Shown piece after piece: positions 54,184 through 64,000 of a DNA stretch of 64,000 bases (position 1 is its first letter; each line of letters begins with the position of its first letter). This stretch comes from Tremella fuciformis (lineage: Eukaryota > Basidiomycota > Tremellomycetes > Tremellales > Tremellaceae), in the NCBI GenBank assembly GCA_032768795.1, contig CP136490.1:5704001-5768000 (forward strand), in the 5' to 3' direction. A program made the position numbers and the translations under genes. A model generated the notes under the pieces. It had not been told where the DNA came from and made no database searches. It saw only the letters and a list, made by a program, of their open reading frames with translations.

Positions 54184-57100
54184 ATGCTGTCGCAGTCGCC
54201 CTTCCTGGCTTCCTTCGCCTCGGCGTCTGCAGGGTCATCGCGATGCTCGTGGCCAATCCAGATAATTTCGAAGCACCGCGATCTCGACTTGACGCAATGC
54301 TTCGAGCATGCCGTGCTGCTGCCCTTGCCGCTGGCTGTGTTTGCCCTTGCTGCATTCGCTCGAATACTGCGGACGCGGGGCAAGCTCAACAGAGAGCAAA
54401 TTCAGTGGCGAGAGAGGAATAGGGGGAGTGAGCGATTATGCCGGACGAAAATGGTATGTGGTACCCCAGTGGGAGCACGGCAGAGCGCTACTGATGCTCT
54501 CAGTCGCTACTTGGCTGGTCGACTACGCTCGCGCTTGCCAGTCTAGCGCTATCTTTCACGACTGTTAAATCCTCGCCTTCGTCGACGGTCCACTATGGGC
54601 TCTATCTCCTCGATCTGCTGCTTTTTTTGCACCTTACGTGGCTGAATCATCACACATCGCGCACATCATCGACGACCATACTACTCTTCTGGCCGATCTA
54701 CACCTTGATCTCCGCCGTGCGCATCCGGACCATGGTCCTCACGGGTGATTTTTCACAGCACTTGACTCACTCCACCTCCGGACGTCTTATTCTCGCTCGC
54801 GAGAGTCTATGGCTGGCCAGCGGGGTCTTTGGGCTAGTCGACTTCCTGCTGGAGCTGTACTCACCGGAGAAGAGGTGGAAGAAAATCCGATGGACCGCAC
54901 CATGGAGCAAAGAAGGCAAGCTTCGTTTGGACGATTCAGACGACTCGGACGAGGAGTACGACCGAGTGGACGAGCTGAATGGAAACGGGGTATTCATCGA
55001 CAAGAACGAGGATGGCGAGGTTGAAAGTCCAGTCGTCACGGCCAACTTCTACGAGCGTTTGACATTCTCGTGGCTCACGCCGATGCTCCAACTGGGAACC
55101 CGCAAGTTCCTCGGGGAGGAGGATATGTGGTCGCTCCCCGCTGAAGACTCGGCTGAGGCCCTCTCCGACCGTCTGCAGGCGACGTGGCTCAGACAGCTCA
55201 AATACGTCGATGACGGAAAGAAGAAGCGCCCATCCCTCAAAATCGCCCTCTGGCAGGCCTACGGTGGACCGTATTTCATCGCCGGCGTGCTCAAAGGTGT
55301 CTACGACTGCCTCAACTTTCTGCAGCCACAGCTCCTGCGGCTCTTGCTGAGCTATGTCTCTAGCTATGGAACCGACCACCCCATGCCACCTGTTGCTGGT
55401 TTCGCCATCAGCATTCTGATGTTCCTCTCGGCCAACGTGGCTACAGCTGCTCTCCACCAATACTTTGACCGCTGCTTTGCCACCAGTATGTCTTTTCGCC
55501 ATATTAGATGTCAGCTGACTTGGCAGCTATGAGGGTCAAGGGTGGTCTGGTCACCCTGATTTACCGCAAATCGCTTGTTTTGAGTAACGGCGAAAAGTCC
55601 GGACGCACCAGCGGGGACATTGTCAACTTGCAAAGCGTCGACGCTGTTCGAATCGGAGACCTCGCTCAATATGGTCAGATTGCTTGGTCGGGTCCATTTC
55701 AAGTACGCACAAGACTGTTCCTGTTGGCTTGTCACTGATGAAGCAGATCATCCTCGCCTTCGTCTCCCTATACCAACTCGTCGGATGGCAGGCTTTCATG
55801 GGTGTTGCGGTCATGATCATTTCAGTAAGCCCATTCGCTTGATGCTTCGCCAGGGAGCTGACAATGTAGCTTCCCGTCAACACCCTCATCGCCAAGTACA
55901 GCAAGAAGCTTCAGCGCCAGCTGATGAAAACCAAAGATGTCCGGACACGCGCCATGAACGAGATATTAAACAACATCAAGTCTATCAAGCTGTACGGCTG
56001 GGAGAAGGCGTTTGCCGAGAAGGTGTTCGACGCCCGAAATAACCAAGAGCTGCGGATGCTCCGGCGAATCGGCATTGTGCAGTCCATCAGCAACTTCTTC
56101 TGGGTCGCTGTACCATTCCTCGTCGCCTTTGCAACGTTTTCGACCTTCGTGGCCACCAGCGACCGACCCCTGACCAGCGAGGTCATCTTCCCCGCCATTT
56201 CGCTCTTCCAGCTCCTGTCTTTCCCGCTTGCCGTGTTCTCCAACATTATCAACAGCATCATCGAAGCTATCGTGTCGATTGCCCGTATCGAAGACTTCCT
56301 TGCTGCCGAGGAGCTGGACAAGAACGCTCGTGAGATCATCTACCCTAACTCAGACCCTCAAGGAGAGGCGAAGACTGGCGACGTCGTAGTCACTATCAAG
56401 GACGGCGAGTTCCGGTGGCTCAAGGACTCCGTGGAGCCGATTCTCCAGGACATCAACCTTTCGGTCAAGAAAGGCGAGCTACTAGCGGTCATTGGTCGTG
56501 TCGGAGACGGCAAATCAAGTCTGCTCTCTGCCTTGCTTGGTGAGATGACACGTACCGACGGCAAAGTCACCATCAGGGGCGATGTGGCATACTTCAGTCA
56601 GAATTCGTGGATTCTGAGTGCGACCGTCAAGGACAACATCGTCTTTGGTCATCGTTTCGACCCCGTCTTCTACGATCAGGTCCTTGATGCCTGCGCTCTC
56701 CGAGCCGATCTTGCTGTTCTTCCACAGGGACACATGACCGAAGTGGGGGAGAAGGGTGTATCGCTGTCCGGTGGACAGAAAGCCCGCATCGCACTGGCTC
56801 GGGCGTGCTATGCGCGTGCCGATGTGTACCTCCTCGATGATCCGCTCAGCGCCGTCGACGCCCATGTCGGTCGTCATATCTTCGACAACGTCATTGGGCC
56901 CAACGGTATTTTGAGAAACAAAGCGCGGATTCTGTGTACAAACGCGGTCAACTTCTTGCCGAACACGAATCAGATCATCATGCTCCGTCGTGGGATCATC
57001 CTGGAGCGCGGGACATATTCGGATGCGATGGGCAACCCCGAGTCTGAGCTATACAAGCTGATCACTGGTCTCGGCAAACAGACGACGAAGAGTGACGATG

Positions 57101-59296
57101 CCAGCGGGGCAAGTACACCCACCATCAAGGAAGAGGAGGAACCTGATGACAACGTCTCTGAATCGGTAGACGATTCGGATTCAATCAAAAAGCGCCGCTT
57201 GAACCGGGCACTGAGCACAGCGACGGTGCGCCGTGCATCCTCTGTTTCGATCGGACAGGCGAAGCGCGACGCCATCCGCGACCTCCGCGAGAGTGCCAAG
57301 CCAAAGGAACACTCAGAGAAAGGCGTTGTCAAGCGCGACGTGTACCGCAAGTATATCTCCGCCATGTCTGGTACCGGTGTCGTCCTCTTCCTCATCTTCA
57401 TGGTTGTAGGCCAAGCATCCAGCATTCTATCCAATTACGTCCTGCGCTTCTGGGCTCGAAAGAACCAGCAGGCTGGCGATACGACACAGGTGCCCCTCTA
57501 TCTTACCGCATACGGTGTTACGGGTATCGCCTCGGCAATCCTCAGCGTTGGCAGCATGGCCGTGCTCAAGCTGCTTTGCGCACTCAGGAGTAGCAAAAAG
57601 CTGCACGATGAGAGCTTCGCTGCTCTCATGCGCAGTCCTCTGAGCTTCTTCGAGCTCACACCTACTGGACGTATCCTCAACCTCTTCACCCGAGACATCT
57701 TCGTCATTGACGAGGTCCTACAGCAGGCCATCGGAGCTTTTACTCGCACGGTAGGCTTTATGCCATCTCGTCAGACCCTGCTGACTGTCAGCTCGTCGTT
57801 GTCCTCGGCACAATGGTCGTCTTGGCTATCGGCGGTCCAGCGGTATTGGTCGTCTTCATCCCGCTTGGATATATCTATCGTCTGGTCATGCAGTAAGCCG
57901 CGTCTCTAGTAAACATCCACATACTCAAGTGCAGATACTACCTGGCTACTTCTCGAGAACTCAAGCGTCTAGATGCGGTCTCCCGTTCACCGATATTCTC
58001 CTTCTTTGGTGAGACCCTGGCAGGTCTGCCTGTCATTCGAGTAAGTCAACCTGGATCAGGAATACAAGAAAGCTGACCGTGACAGGGATTTGGGCAGACT
58101 CGCCGATTCATCGCGAACAATGAGGCTCGGATCGACCGCAACCAGGCATGCTATATGCCTGCCATGACTATCAACCGATGGCTGGCTGTTCGACTCGAGT
58201 TCTTGGGAAGCTGCTTGATGTTCTCGACGGCGCTGGTATCAGTGTCGGCTCTCTTGATCTCCAACAGCGTTGACGCTGGTTTGGTGGGACTGATGATGAC
58301 GTACACCATCAGCGTCACCGGTGTCTTGGTAAGCTACGTCCTACTAGCTTTTCTTCGGCTAATCAAGCAGAACTGGCTTGTGAGAAGCGCTTCCGAGGTC
58401 GAGCAGAACATCGTATCGGTAGAGCGCATCCTGAGCTACACCGAGCTCAAGCCTGAAGCGGCCGAGTATGTGCCGGAAAAGCAGCCGCCCAAGAACTGGC
58501 CTCAACAGGGTTCAATCGAATTTGAGTGAGTTGCTTGTGTGTGATCACCAGGAGTGCCGCTCACGGTCACAGCAAGTTCTGCATGCGATACCGTCCCGAG
58601 CTCGAGCTGTGCCTGCGGGACGTCTCGTTCAAGATCAATGGCGGCGATCGTGTCGGCGTTTGTGGCCGAACCGGTGCTGGCAAGAGCTCCCTGACGCTGG
58701 CTCTGTTCCGGATACTCGAGGCCGCCCAAGGCAGAATCCTCATCGATGGCGTCGACATTTCCGAGATCGGGCTCCACGACCTGCGCAGCATCATCTCCAT
58801 CATCCCGCAAGACCCGCAACTCTTCGAAGGCACTCTTCGCACAAACATCGACCCCACCAACGCCGCCTCTGACGCGGACATCTGGCAGGCCCTCACTCAG
58901 GCATACTTGAAAGATCACGTCATGAGCAACATGGGCGGCTCGCTCGACGCCGAGATTACAGAGGGCGGCGGCAATCTCAGTTCAGGCCAGAGGCAGCTCG
59001 TGTGCTTTGCCCGGGCGCTGTTGCGAAAGACAAAGATCCTCGTGCTGGACGAAGCGACCAGCAGTATCGATCTCGAGACGGACGAGGCTGTGCAGCAGAT
59101 CCTGCGCGGCTCGGACTTCAAGGGCGTGACGACCATCACGATAGCCCACCGCATCAACACCATCATGGACAGTGACAAGGTGCTGGTCATGTCCCAAGGC
59201 CGCGTTGCCGAGTACGACACGCCCGAAACGCTATTGGAGAAGCCGGACTCGCTTTTCCACGCGCTTGTACAGGAGGCGGGCCTCGGGTCCAAGTAG
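54184..59296 (+). CDS. ABCC-family (MRP/Ycf1-like) vacuolar ABC transporter
   Basis: Full-size ABC exporter of about 1,470 aa in about ten exons, likely vacuolar. N-terminal TMD0 helices are seen before the first core domain ([17 protein letters not shown]). NBD1: Walker [10 protein letters not shown], signature [14 protein letters not shown], Walker [17 protein letters not shown] with Asp in place of the catalytic Glu, as is usual for ABCC NBD1. A charged linker with [36 protein letters not shown] and [19 protein letters not shown] follows, including PKA-like RRASS sites. TMD2 then leads to NBD2: [16 protein letters not shown], Walker [42 protein letters not shown]. Closest by layout to Ycf1/Bpt1-type pumps for glutathione conjugates or metals. 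The substrate is inference. Confidence 0.9.
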
Positions 59297-59524
59297 ACGT
59301 AGCTAGTACACAAAATCAGTTGCGAGTAGATGCACATTTTCAGTCACTCTTCTTAATCTCGCTGTATGACATCGCGGAAGTGCAGACGTGAGGACGTGAG
59401 GTGCATAAGGCAGAATGATGTTACAAGATGGTTCCAATCTCGCGGTCGTCTACTGGTTTACTTTGCCCAAACTGTGCCAGGGGTATCAACTCGACTCAAG
59501 CTCAGATATCGATCTACTACTCGA

Positions 59525-60829
59525 CTACTCGCTGTCCTCGTCCTCGTCCACTGGAGCCTTCTTGGCCTTTTTGCCCGAAGCTGGCTTCTTGGCCTTAGAG
59601 TCTGGTTTAGCTCTTTTGCTAGCGGGCTACCAAGTCAGACTGCTTTCATATTGAGATGAGGATTATCACCTTGACATCTTCTTCCTCCTTGACGACCTTG
59701 CCTCGTTTCGCGCCAGCCTTGGCCTTTGATTTGGCCGGCTTCTCCTCCTCTTCAGAGAGCTCGGACTCATCGTCCGACTCGGGCTCGGGATCCGGCTTGG
59801 CCTTCCTGCTCTGCTGACCGGTCAGCTGGTGAAGAGGGGCAAAGCTGAGTTGCGAGAGACATACCTTCTTCGGCTTGGGCTTTTCCTCTTCTACGTCCTC
59901 CTGCTCTTTGACCTCTTCCTTGACCTTTTTAGGCCGGCCGCGCTTCGCCTGGCAAGTCAGCAACCTGATGTACTTGCAGTGAACTCACCTTTGGCTTCTC
60001 CTCGACTTCGTCCTCTCCGTCTTCTTCCTTCACCTTCTTGCCCCTACCGCCTTTCGCCTCGATCTGAGTGAGGGAATCTCACAAAAATCGCTGACATACC
60101 TTCTTGGGTTTCTCCTCTTCAGCGTCCGAGCTTGCTTCTGCCTTTGCGGCTTTTGTCTTCTTCGCTGCGGGCTTCTTCTTCACCGGACTAGACTCTGGAC
60201 CGGCCTCACCGTCCTCATCTTCTTCCTTGGGTTTCTTGGCGCTCTCTGGAATGTCCGCTGGGTCGACTAAAGCTTCAGCACGAATATGACGATACATAAC
60301 CAGCCGGGACATACCATGTCCAACTTCCAAGGCTCTTGAGACCTGGCATCAGCTACATGGAGACCTTCTTTTCCGAATATACCTTTTCCTGAAGGTCCTC
60401 GCTTCACCTCAGCAGCAGCCTCAAGCAGCGTGCAATAACTCACGGAATGTCCTCATCTGGACGGGGTCAGTGAGGATCTGGACAGTAGATTACCACTTAC
60501 ATCCGTCGATGTTCTCTGCCCGCTCCATGGTGTCTAGCAAATTCTTGATCACCTTTTCAGTCGTACCTGTCCATCAAAAAGGGCAGTGAAGACTGTGAAA
60601 GGCTCACAGCCCCAGTGGCGCCACTTGAAAGAGCCACTATCTTTGAACTCGACCCAGGTACCCAGACGTAGCTCGCCCTTCATTATTTTCGTCCCCTTGC
60701 AGGGCAGCTGTCCTGCTGATCAGTGGCTGATGAGAGGGCGAGCATGATCAGCGCAAAGTACGGCGGACACGTACCGTTGCAAGCTGCTCGGTTGGACGAG
60801 GCCAGCTCGAGGCGATATCCCGTAGGCAT
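59525..60829 (-). CDS. PARP-type zinc-finger protein with AT-hook-like tail
   Basis: Minus-strand gene with many very short exons. Spliced exons give MPTGYRLELASSNRAACNG, then QLPCKGTKIMKGELRLGTWV, FKDSGSFKWRHWGC and TTEKVIKNLLDTMERAENID. This is a PARP-type zinc finger (C-x2-4-C...KGE.R.G...W.HW.C), which binds DNA ends and nicks. The rest is Lys/Glu-rich, with an AT-hook-like KRGRPKK and Ser-Asp-Glu clusters (ESDDESELSEEEE), ending DEDEDSE. No PARP catalytic domain follows. Such stand-alone zf-PARP proteins occur across fungi (fission-yeast Hpz1/Hpz2 type) as nuclear DNA-associated proteins. The exon joins in the central tail are approximate. Confidence 0.75.
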
Positions 60830-61048
60830 TCTGCAACGAGTATGCTACCGGTGGCAAGAGATGGCCTCGTAGAGGAGCTTTTGACGAGAAGATGATGAAG
60901 AAGTGTCTGGTTATTGATGGTCCGAGCGCGAGTTGAGTGGATTGTGCTTTCATTCTTGATCTGCATCACGTGATTTCGGACAGTAGGGTAAAGTCTCCGT
61001 AGGCCCCGGCATCGGGGAAAGGACCCTGAACGTCGACTTCGAGTCTTG
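60830..61048. promoter_or_regulatory. Promoter of the PARP-finger gene, cut by a Helitron
   Basis: 219 bp between the start codon of the PARP-finger gene and the 5' end of the inserted Helitron. Whatever lay further upstream now sits beyond the 970-bp element. Confidence 0.4.
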
Positions 61049-62018
61049 TCAGCGTAGCTTGCGTAGCTCTTACGGGGGTGAATTCTGCGGGTCCACGTGC
61101 CAAACACGTGTCAAACCGGCAAATGGGGGGGTTAAATAGAAAAATTCCGGCCATCCTTGCAGTGCACCCAATTGCCTTTCCTCAGAGAATCATGCATGCA
61201 TGAGGCTGATGGATGGAATGACATCTGTGACAAGGCCTATCACCTACATAGCTACTACACACTCCAGCTGCTATCACTGCACCACTAGGGTCAAAATAAG
61301 CCAAGTCTGATGAGACTTGCTTGCTGTCACGCAGCCAGGCCGGTCATTGACTGATGGCCCCTCTCACACGTGCTGTCTATCAATCTGCTGCTGTTCTCTG
61401 CAAGAAGGTGCTCTCTACAGCCTCTCATGCATCAACAACATGGCTGCGCCGTTAATCTCTATCCATGGGACTCAATATCACGGTGCTAAGGACGGTCTAT
61501 TGGTGTGAGCTCGTATATATAACACCCGCGCCCGCCTCTGCACCGCCTCGGGCTTTCTCCTTAAAACACCGTCTTTGAGGCTATTCAAGGCTCGTTGAGG
61601 GCATTTGAACATTGACGAGGTGCTTCTGTGTCTGACAGGCGTGCTGGGCTGGGATGAAGTTTGCAGGCATGTGTTGGTGATCATGGAGGCGTGGCCGACG
61701 TGACAGTAGGCATGCAATGGAGATCACACAGGTATGGCTGACATGACAACTACATCCGGCGCAGCCGGATGCTTGACCCGTCAGGGTTGAGCTACATGCA
61801 CCGTCAGGTGCAAGGGGGCAAGAGGCGGGGAGGGGGAGGGCAGGGGTGCGGGGGTTGTCCCACCCCTCCCGTCTAACGGAATCAAAGATCAAAGAATTGT
61901 ATGAGGCTTATCAAACTACCTGAGAACCAGCAAACAACAAATTAGAATTAAAAACCTAAAATAAATCCAAAATACGGTGCTACGCCCTATCGCGCACCTT
62001 CCTGCACGATTTACCTAG
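61049..62018 (+). mobile_element. Non-autonomous Helitron, 970 bp
   Basis: Plus-strand relative of the 683-bp elements at 35.2-36.6 kb, more diverged. The 5' end is TCAGCGTAGC at 61049 with TTGCGTAGCTCTTACGG next. The 3' end has GCTACGCCC, hairpin ATCGCGCA-CCTTCC-TGCACGAT, TTAC, CTAG (62015-62018), then host T. Inside are the shared CATCCGGC...GCCGGATG hairpin (near 61751) and the block matching TCTAACGGAATCAAAGATCA. The 5' flanking base is G rather than the usual A. It includes a TATATATAA stretch (near 61515) but no convincing gene. It lies between two divergent host genes. Confidence 0.8.
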
Positions 62019-62266
62019 TGTCGCGACCAAGGAGCTCAAGGTTCATAATCACAAAGTATCAATCTTCCTTTCTCCTTTGCAATCCATCCATCTCGCGATT
62101 TCCAGAGAAGCAAACAGGTCACATAGACAACATTCTCGCCACTTGACTCGAATCATTCCCTTGTTGTCAGCGTCAACTTCATTTGTCTCGTCTCGGCATT
62201 GTACACTCTTCGTCAGATGTTTCGGTGAACCCCGTCAGATCTCCGTGGCCGCGCGTCACTCGCATT

Positions 62267-64000
62267 ATGGACCCACCCAACAGTGCGGCGAGGCCGCCTT
62301 CTCCTGCTCGTGATCCCGAGCCAGGCTCGGCCTCCTCACCGACACCCACAATCAGGAGCAAGCAGCCTACTCCAAATCGCCCGGGCGTCCAAGGGTTTGC
62401 CATCCCGGAGAGTACAGAGCGAGCAAACGTGGAAGGTGGAATGCGAATCATCTCTGGAGGGGCAGAGCAACAGCAGACCTTGGGCAAGGGAAGACCTGCC
62501 AAGATTGACACAGAGGTACGTCAAGTATGCCCTACCCATCTTTCGGGAATGCCAGAAGAGTTGGATCATCGTGGCGTCAAAGCACGGCCCCGGATACCTC
62601 CCCTTTCGACAATGTCTCAGACCACTGGTGATCTCGCTTGCTGACTTCCACACAGCGTCGGTCGCCCACGGAAGAACGCGTCCCTCCCCCATCTGGTCAA
62701 AACCGCCCCGATCTCTCACCTGCTCGCGCGTCTTTCCGCTCATCCTTCGACACAGACGAGGAATTCGAGCAGCGTCGTCATCGTCCTTTGACCGCATATC
62801 CAGGCGTCAACATGAGCGAGCAGACACCTAGGGCAGGCAGCAGCATGCGCGGCCCTCCTCAGACCGCGACGCTGGGCAGCAGCTACGGCTCGCCCGATGT
62901 CCGACATGCGCCTAGCGGCAGCGCGGGCAGTACAGGTCCAAGGCCGACCAGGATTATGCGCAACTACACAGCTGCAGCATACCCGGCCAGCAACCCTGGC
63001 AACACTTCCTTTAACGCTAGCAACTTTGGATCAGTCTCTCGCTCCGCTTCCAGGGCCAGACCACCGATGCCTCGTGAGCAGAGCATCGGTCCAGAGGGGA
63101 TGCCAGGGCGCGCAAAGGCAGAGAACGGAGAAGACGATGAGGAAGAGGTCGTTGACAGGGGCGCTGATCTGATCAAAAGGAGGCAGCAGGAGAGGCGAGA
63201 GGCGCGACGAGCTAAGAAGCGCAAAGAAGAGCGTGAACGCCGCTTCGCCAACGGCGAAACTCCAGAGACTTCCGCGCCTCCGACAGCCGGACTTGTGGGC
63301 GAAAGCTTCGACGACCAAGTGCGTACGGCCAGGTCAGTGTCACGGAACAGAGAGAGGACCAACCAGGGAAGAAGACTCCCTAGCTCTGGTTATTTTGACC
63401 AAATGTCAGCGTTGGACCGAAGTCGTGATGGCACCACGAGCCCGTACGATGAGCTCCGCGCGCCTTCGATCTTGTCTAGCACAGACGATGACGAAGATCT
63501 GCCTTTCGACCGCCACAGTGTCTTGGATGAGCCGATCCCGGAAGATCGTCAACTGGAGACCGAAGAAGAAGCCGAGATGGAAGATGAAGACGAAGACACT
63601 GGTGACGCCACTGGTGATACCGATGAAGGCGTTACGATGAGGGACCGACAGGATGTGAGGACAACTGTGATCAAACGTCGGCGAAGCTGATCTCCCAGGC
63701 GATCAACATCGAGCATCCTTTCGGTCTGCCCATCTGGAAGCCAGCACTCTACCGCAAATCTCGCTCCGTCACGCGCAATGCAGAGTCGGCGCTGCATCTC
63801 ATCCCCTCAGCGGCGGCAGAACGCCATCTGCTTCCTGGCAACATCTTCTGGATCATCATCTTCGGCTGGTGGCTTGGAGTGGCGTGCTTGCTCGCTGCTC
63901 TGGCGGTCGGGACGGCTGAAGTGCTGGGCGGTGGGCGAGGCGGCTACGCCAAAACACTGCGCGGACTCTCTTGGTACATCGTCTGGCCTTTCGGCAAGTA
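62267..64000 (+). CDS. VNX1: Vnx1/CAX-type vacuolar cation/H+ antiporter, 5' part only
   Basis: Partial; runs off the right edge. Exon 1 from ATG 62267 (MDPPNSAARPPSPARDPEP), an intron to 62655, a long disordered exon (RRSPTEERVPPPSG... to DEGVTMRDRQD), then an intron 63658-63697. The last exon opens AINIEHPFGLPIWKPALYRK and continues RSVTRNAESALHLIPSA, PGNIFWIIIFGWWLGVACLL, LRGLSWYIVWPFGK. The EHPFGLPIWKPALYRKSRSV block and the YccF-like membrane pair (FGWWLG, YIVWPFGKY) match the N-terminal region of fungal Vnx1-type low-affinity Na+,K+(Ca2+)/H+ antiporters; the exchanger core itself would lie beyond 64000. Acidic and Arg/Lys-rich helices precede the first membrane segment. Confidence 0.75.

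Overview
The window is eukaryotic and most likely from a basidiomycete fungus, plausibly a tremellomycete (Cryptococcus-like) yeast. Genes are dense, on both strands, and cut by many 36-60 bp introns with GTGAGT-type donors and a CTGAC/CTAAC branch motif just before the acceptor AG. Protein families fit this: Zn2Cys6 regulator, Clr2, Mrd1, Ggc1, Vnx1, alpha-kinase, basidiomycete-type TET/JBP-like dioxygenase. No rRNA, confident tRNA or CRISPR was seen. Gene coordinates below are the genomic span from start to stop, introns included.

Layout. 0-4.1 kb: Zn2Cys6 transcription factor and an AN1 zinc-finger protein. 4.6-10.8 kb: an accessory island holding an alpha-type protein kinase, a DDE integrase-like protein and, converging on them, a TET/JBP-like 2-oxoglutarate dioxygenase. 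All three can be spliced in frame. One kinase intron carries a 530-bp LTR mini-retroelement (TRIM type) with identical LTRs and a TACCC target duplication. 11.4-28.6 kb: housekeeping block (PX-domain protein, HIT protein, flavin reductase-like protein, disordered protein, RPS19, MRD1, Clr2-like silencing factor, ATP synthase subunit f, NAD-epimerase-like protein).

28.7-36.6 kb: a head-to-tail array of three Helitrons. One is a 6.5-kb autonomous element with an apparently intact Rep/Pif1-helicase gene and a small oppositely oriented passenger gene. The other two are 683-bp non-coding copies that look identical and abut each other. A fourth, 970-bp relative lies at 61.0-62.0 kb in the opposite orientation. 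All share a 5' TCAGCGTAGC end, a 3' stem-loop followed by CTAG, and an internal inverted match GCGTAGCTC/GAGCTACGC.

36.8-44.5 kb: a single-pass membrane protein, then same-strand genes for low-complexity proteins that I cannot assign, with a duplicated promoter-like module. 44.6-64 kb: mostly core metabolism and organelle genes (mitochondrial uL14m, GGC1 carrier, acetoacetyl-CoA thiolase, a possible mitochondrial protein, RPL5, ER disulfide isomerase, DUF3253 protein, ABCC transporter, PARP-type zinc-finger protein) and the 5' part of a Vnx1/CAX-type antiporter that runs off the right edge.

Working together: RPS19, RPL5 and MRD1 serve ribosome synthesis. uL14m, GGC1, subunit f and possibly the thiolase serve mitochondria. 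The ABCC pump and Vnx1-like antiporter probably serve the vacuole. The Clr2-like factor and, if active, the TET/JBP-like enzyme would act on chromatin or DNA. The window therefore puts mobile elements close to candidate chromatin and base-modification genes, but a functional link is inference.
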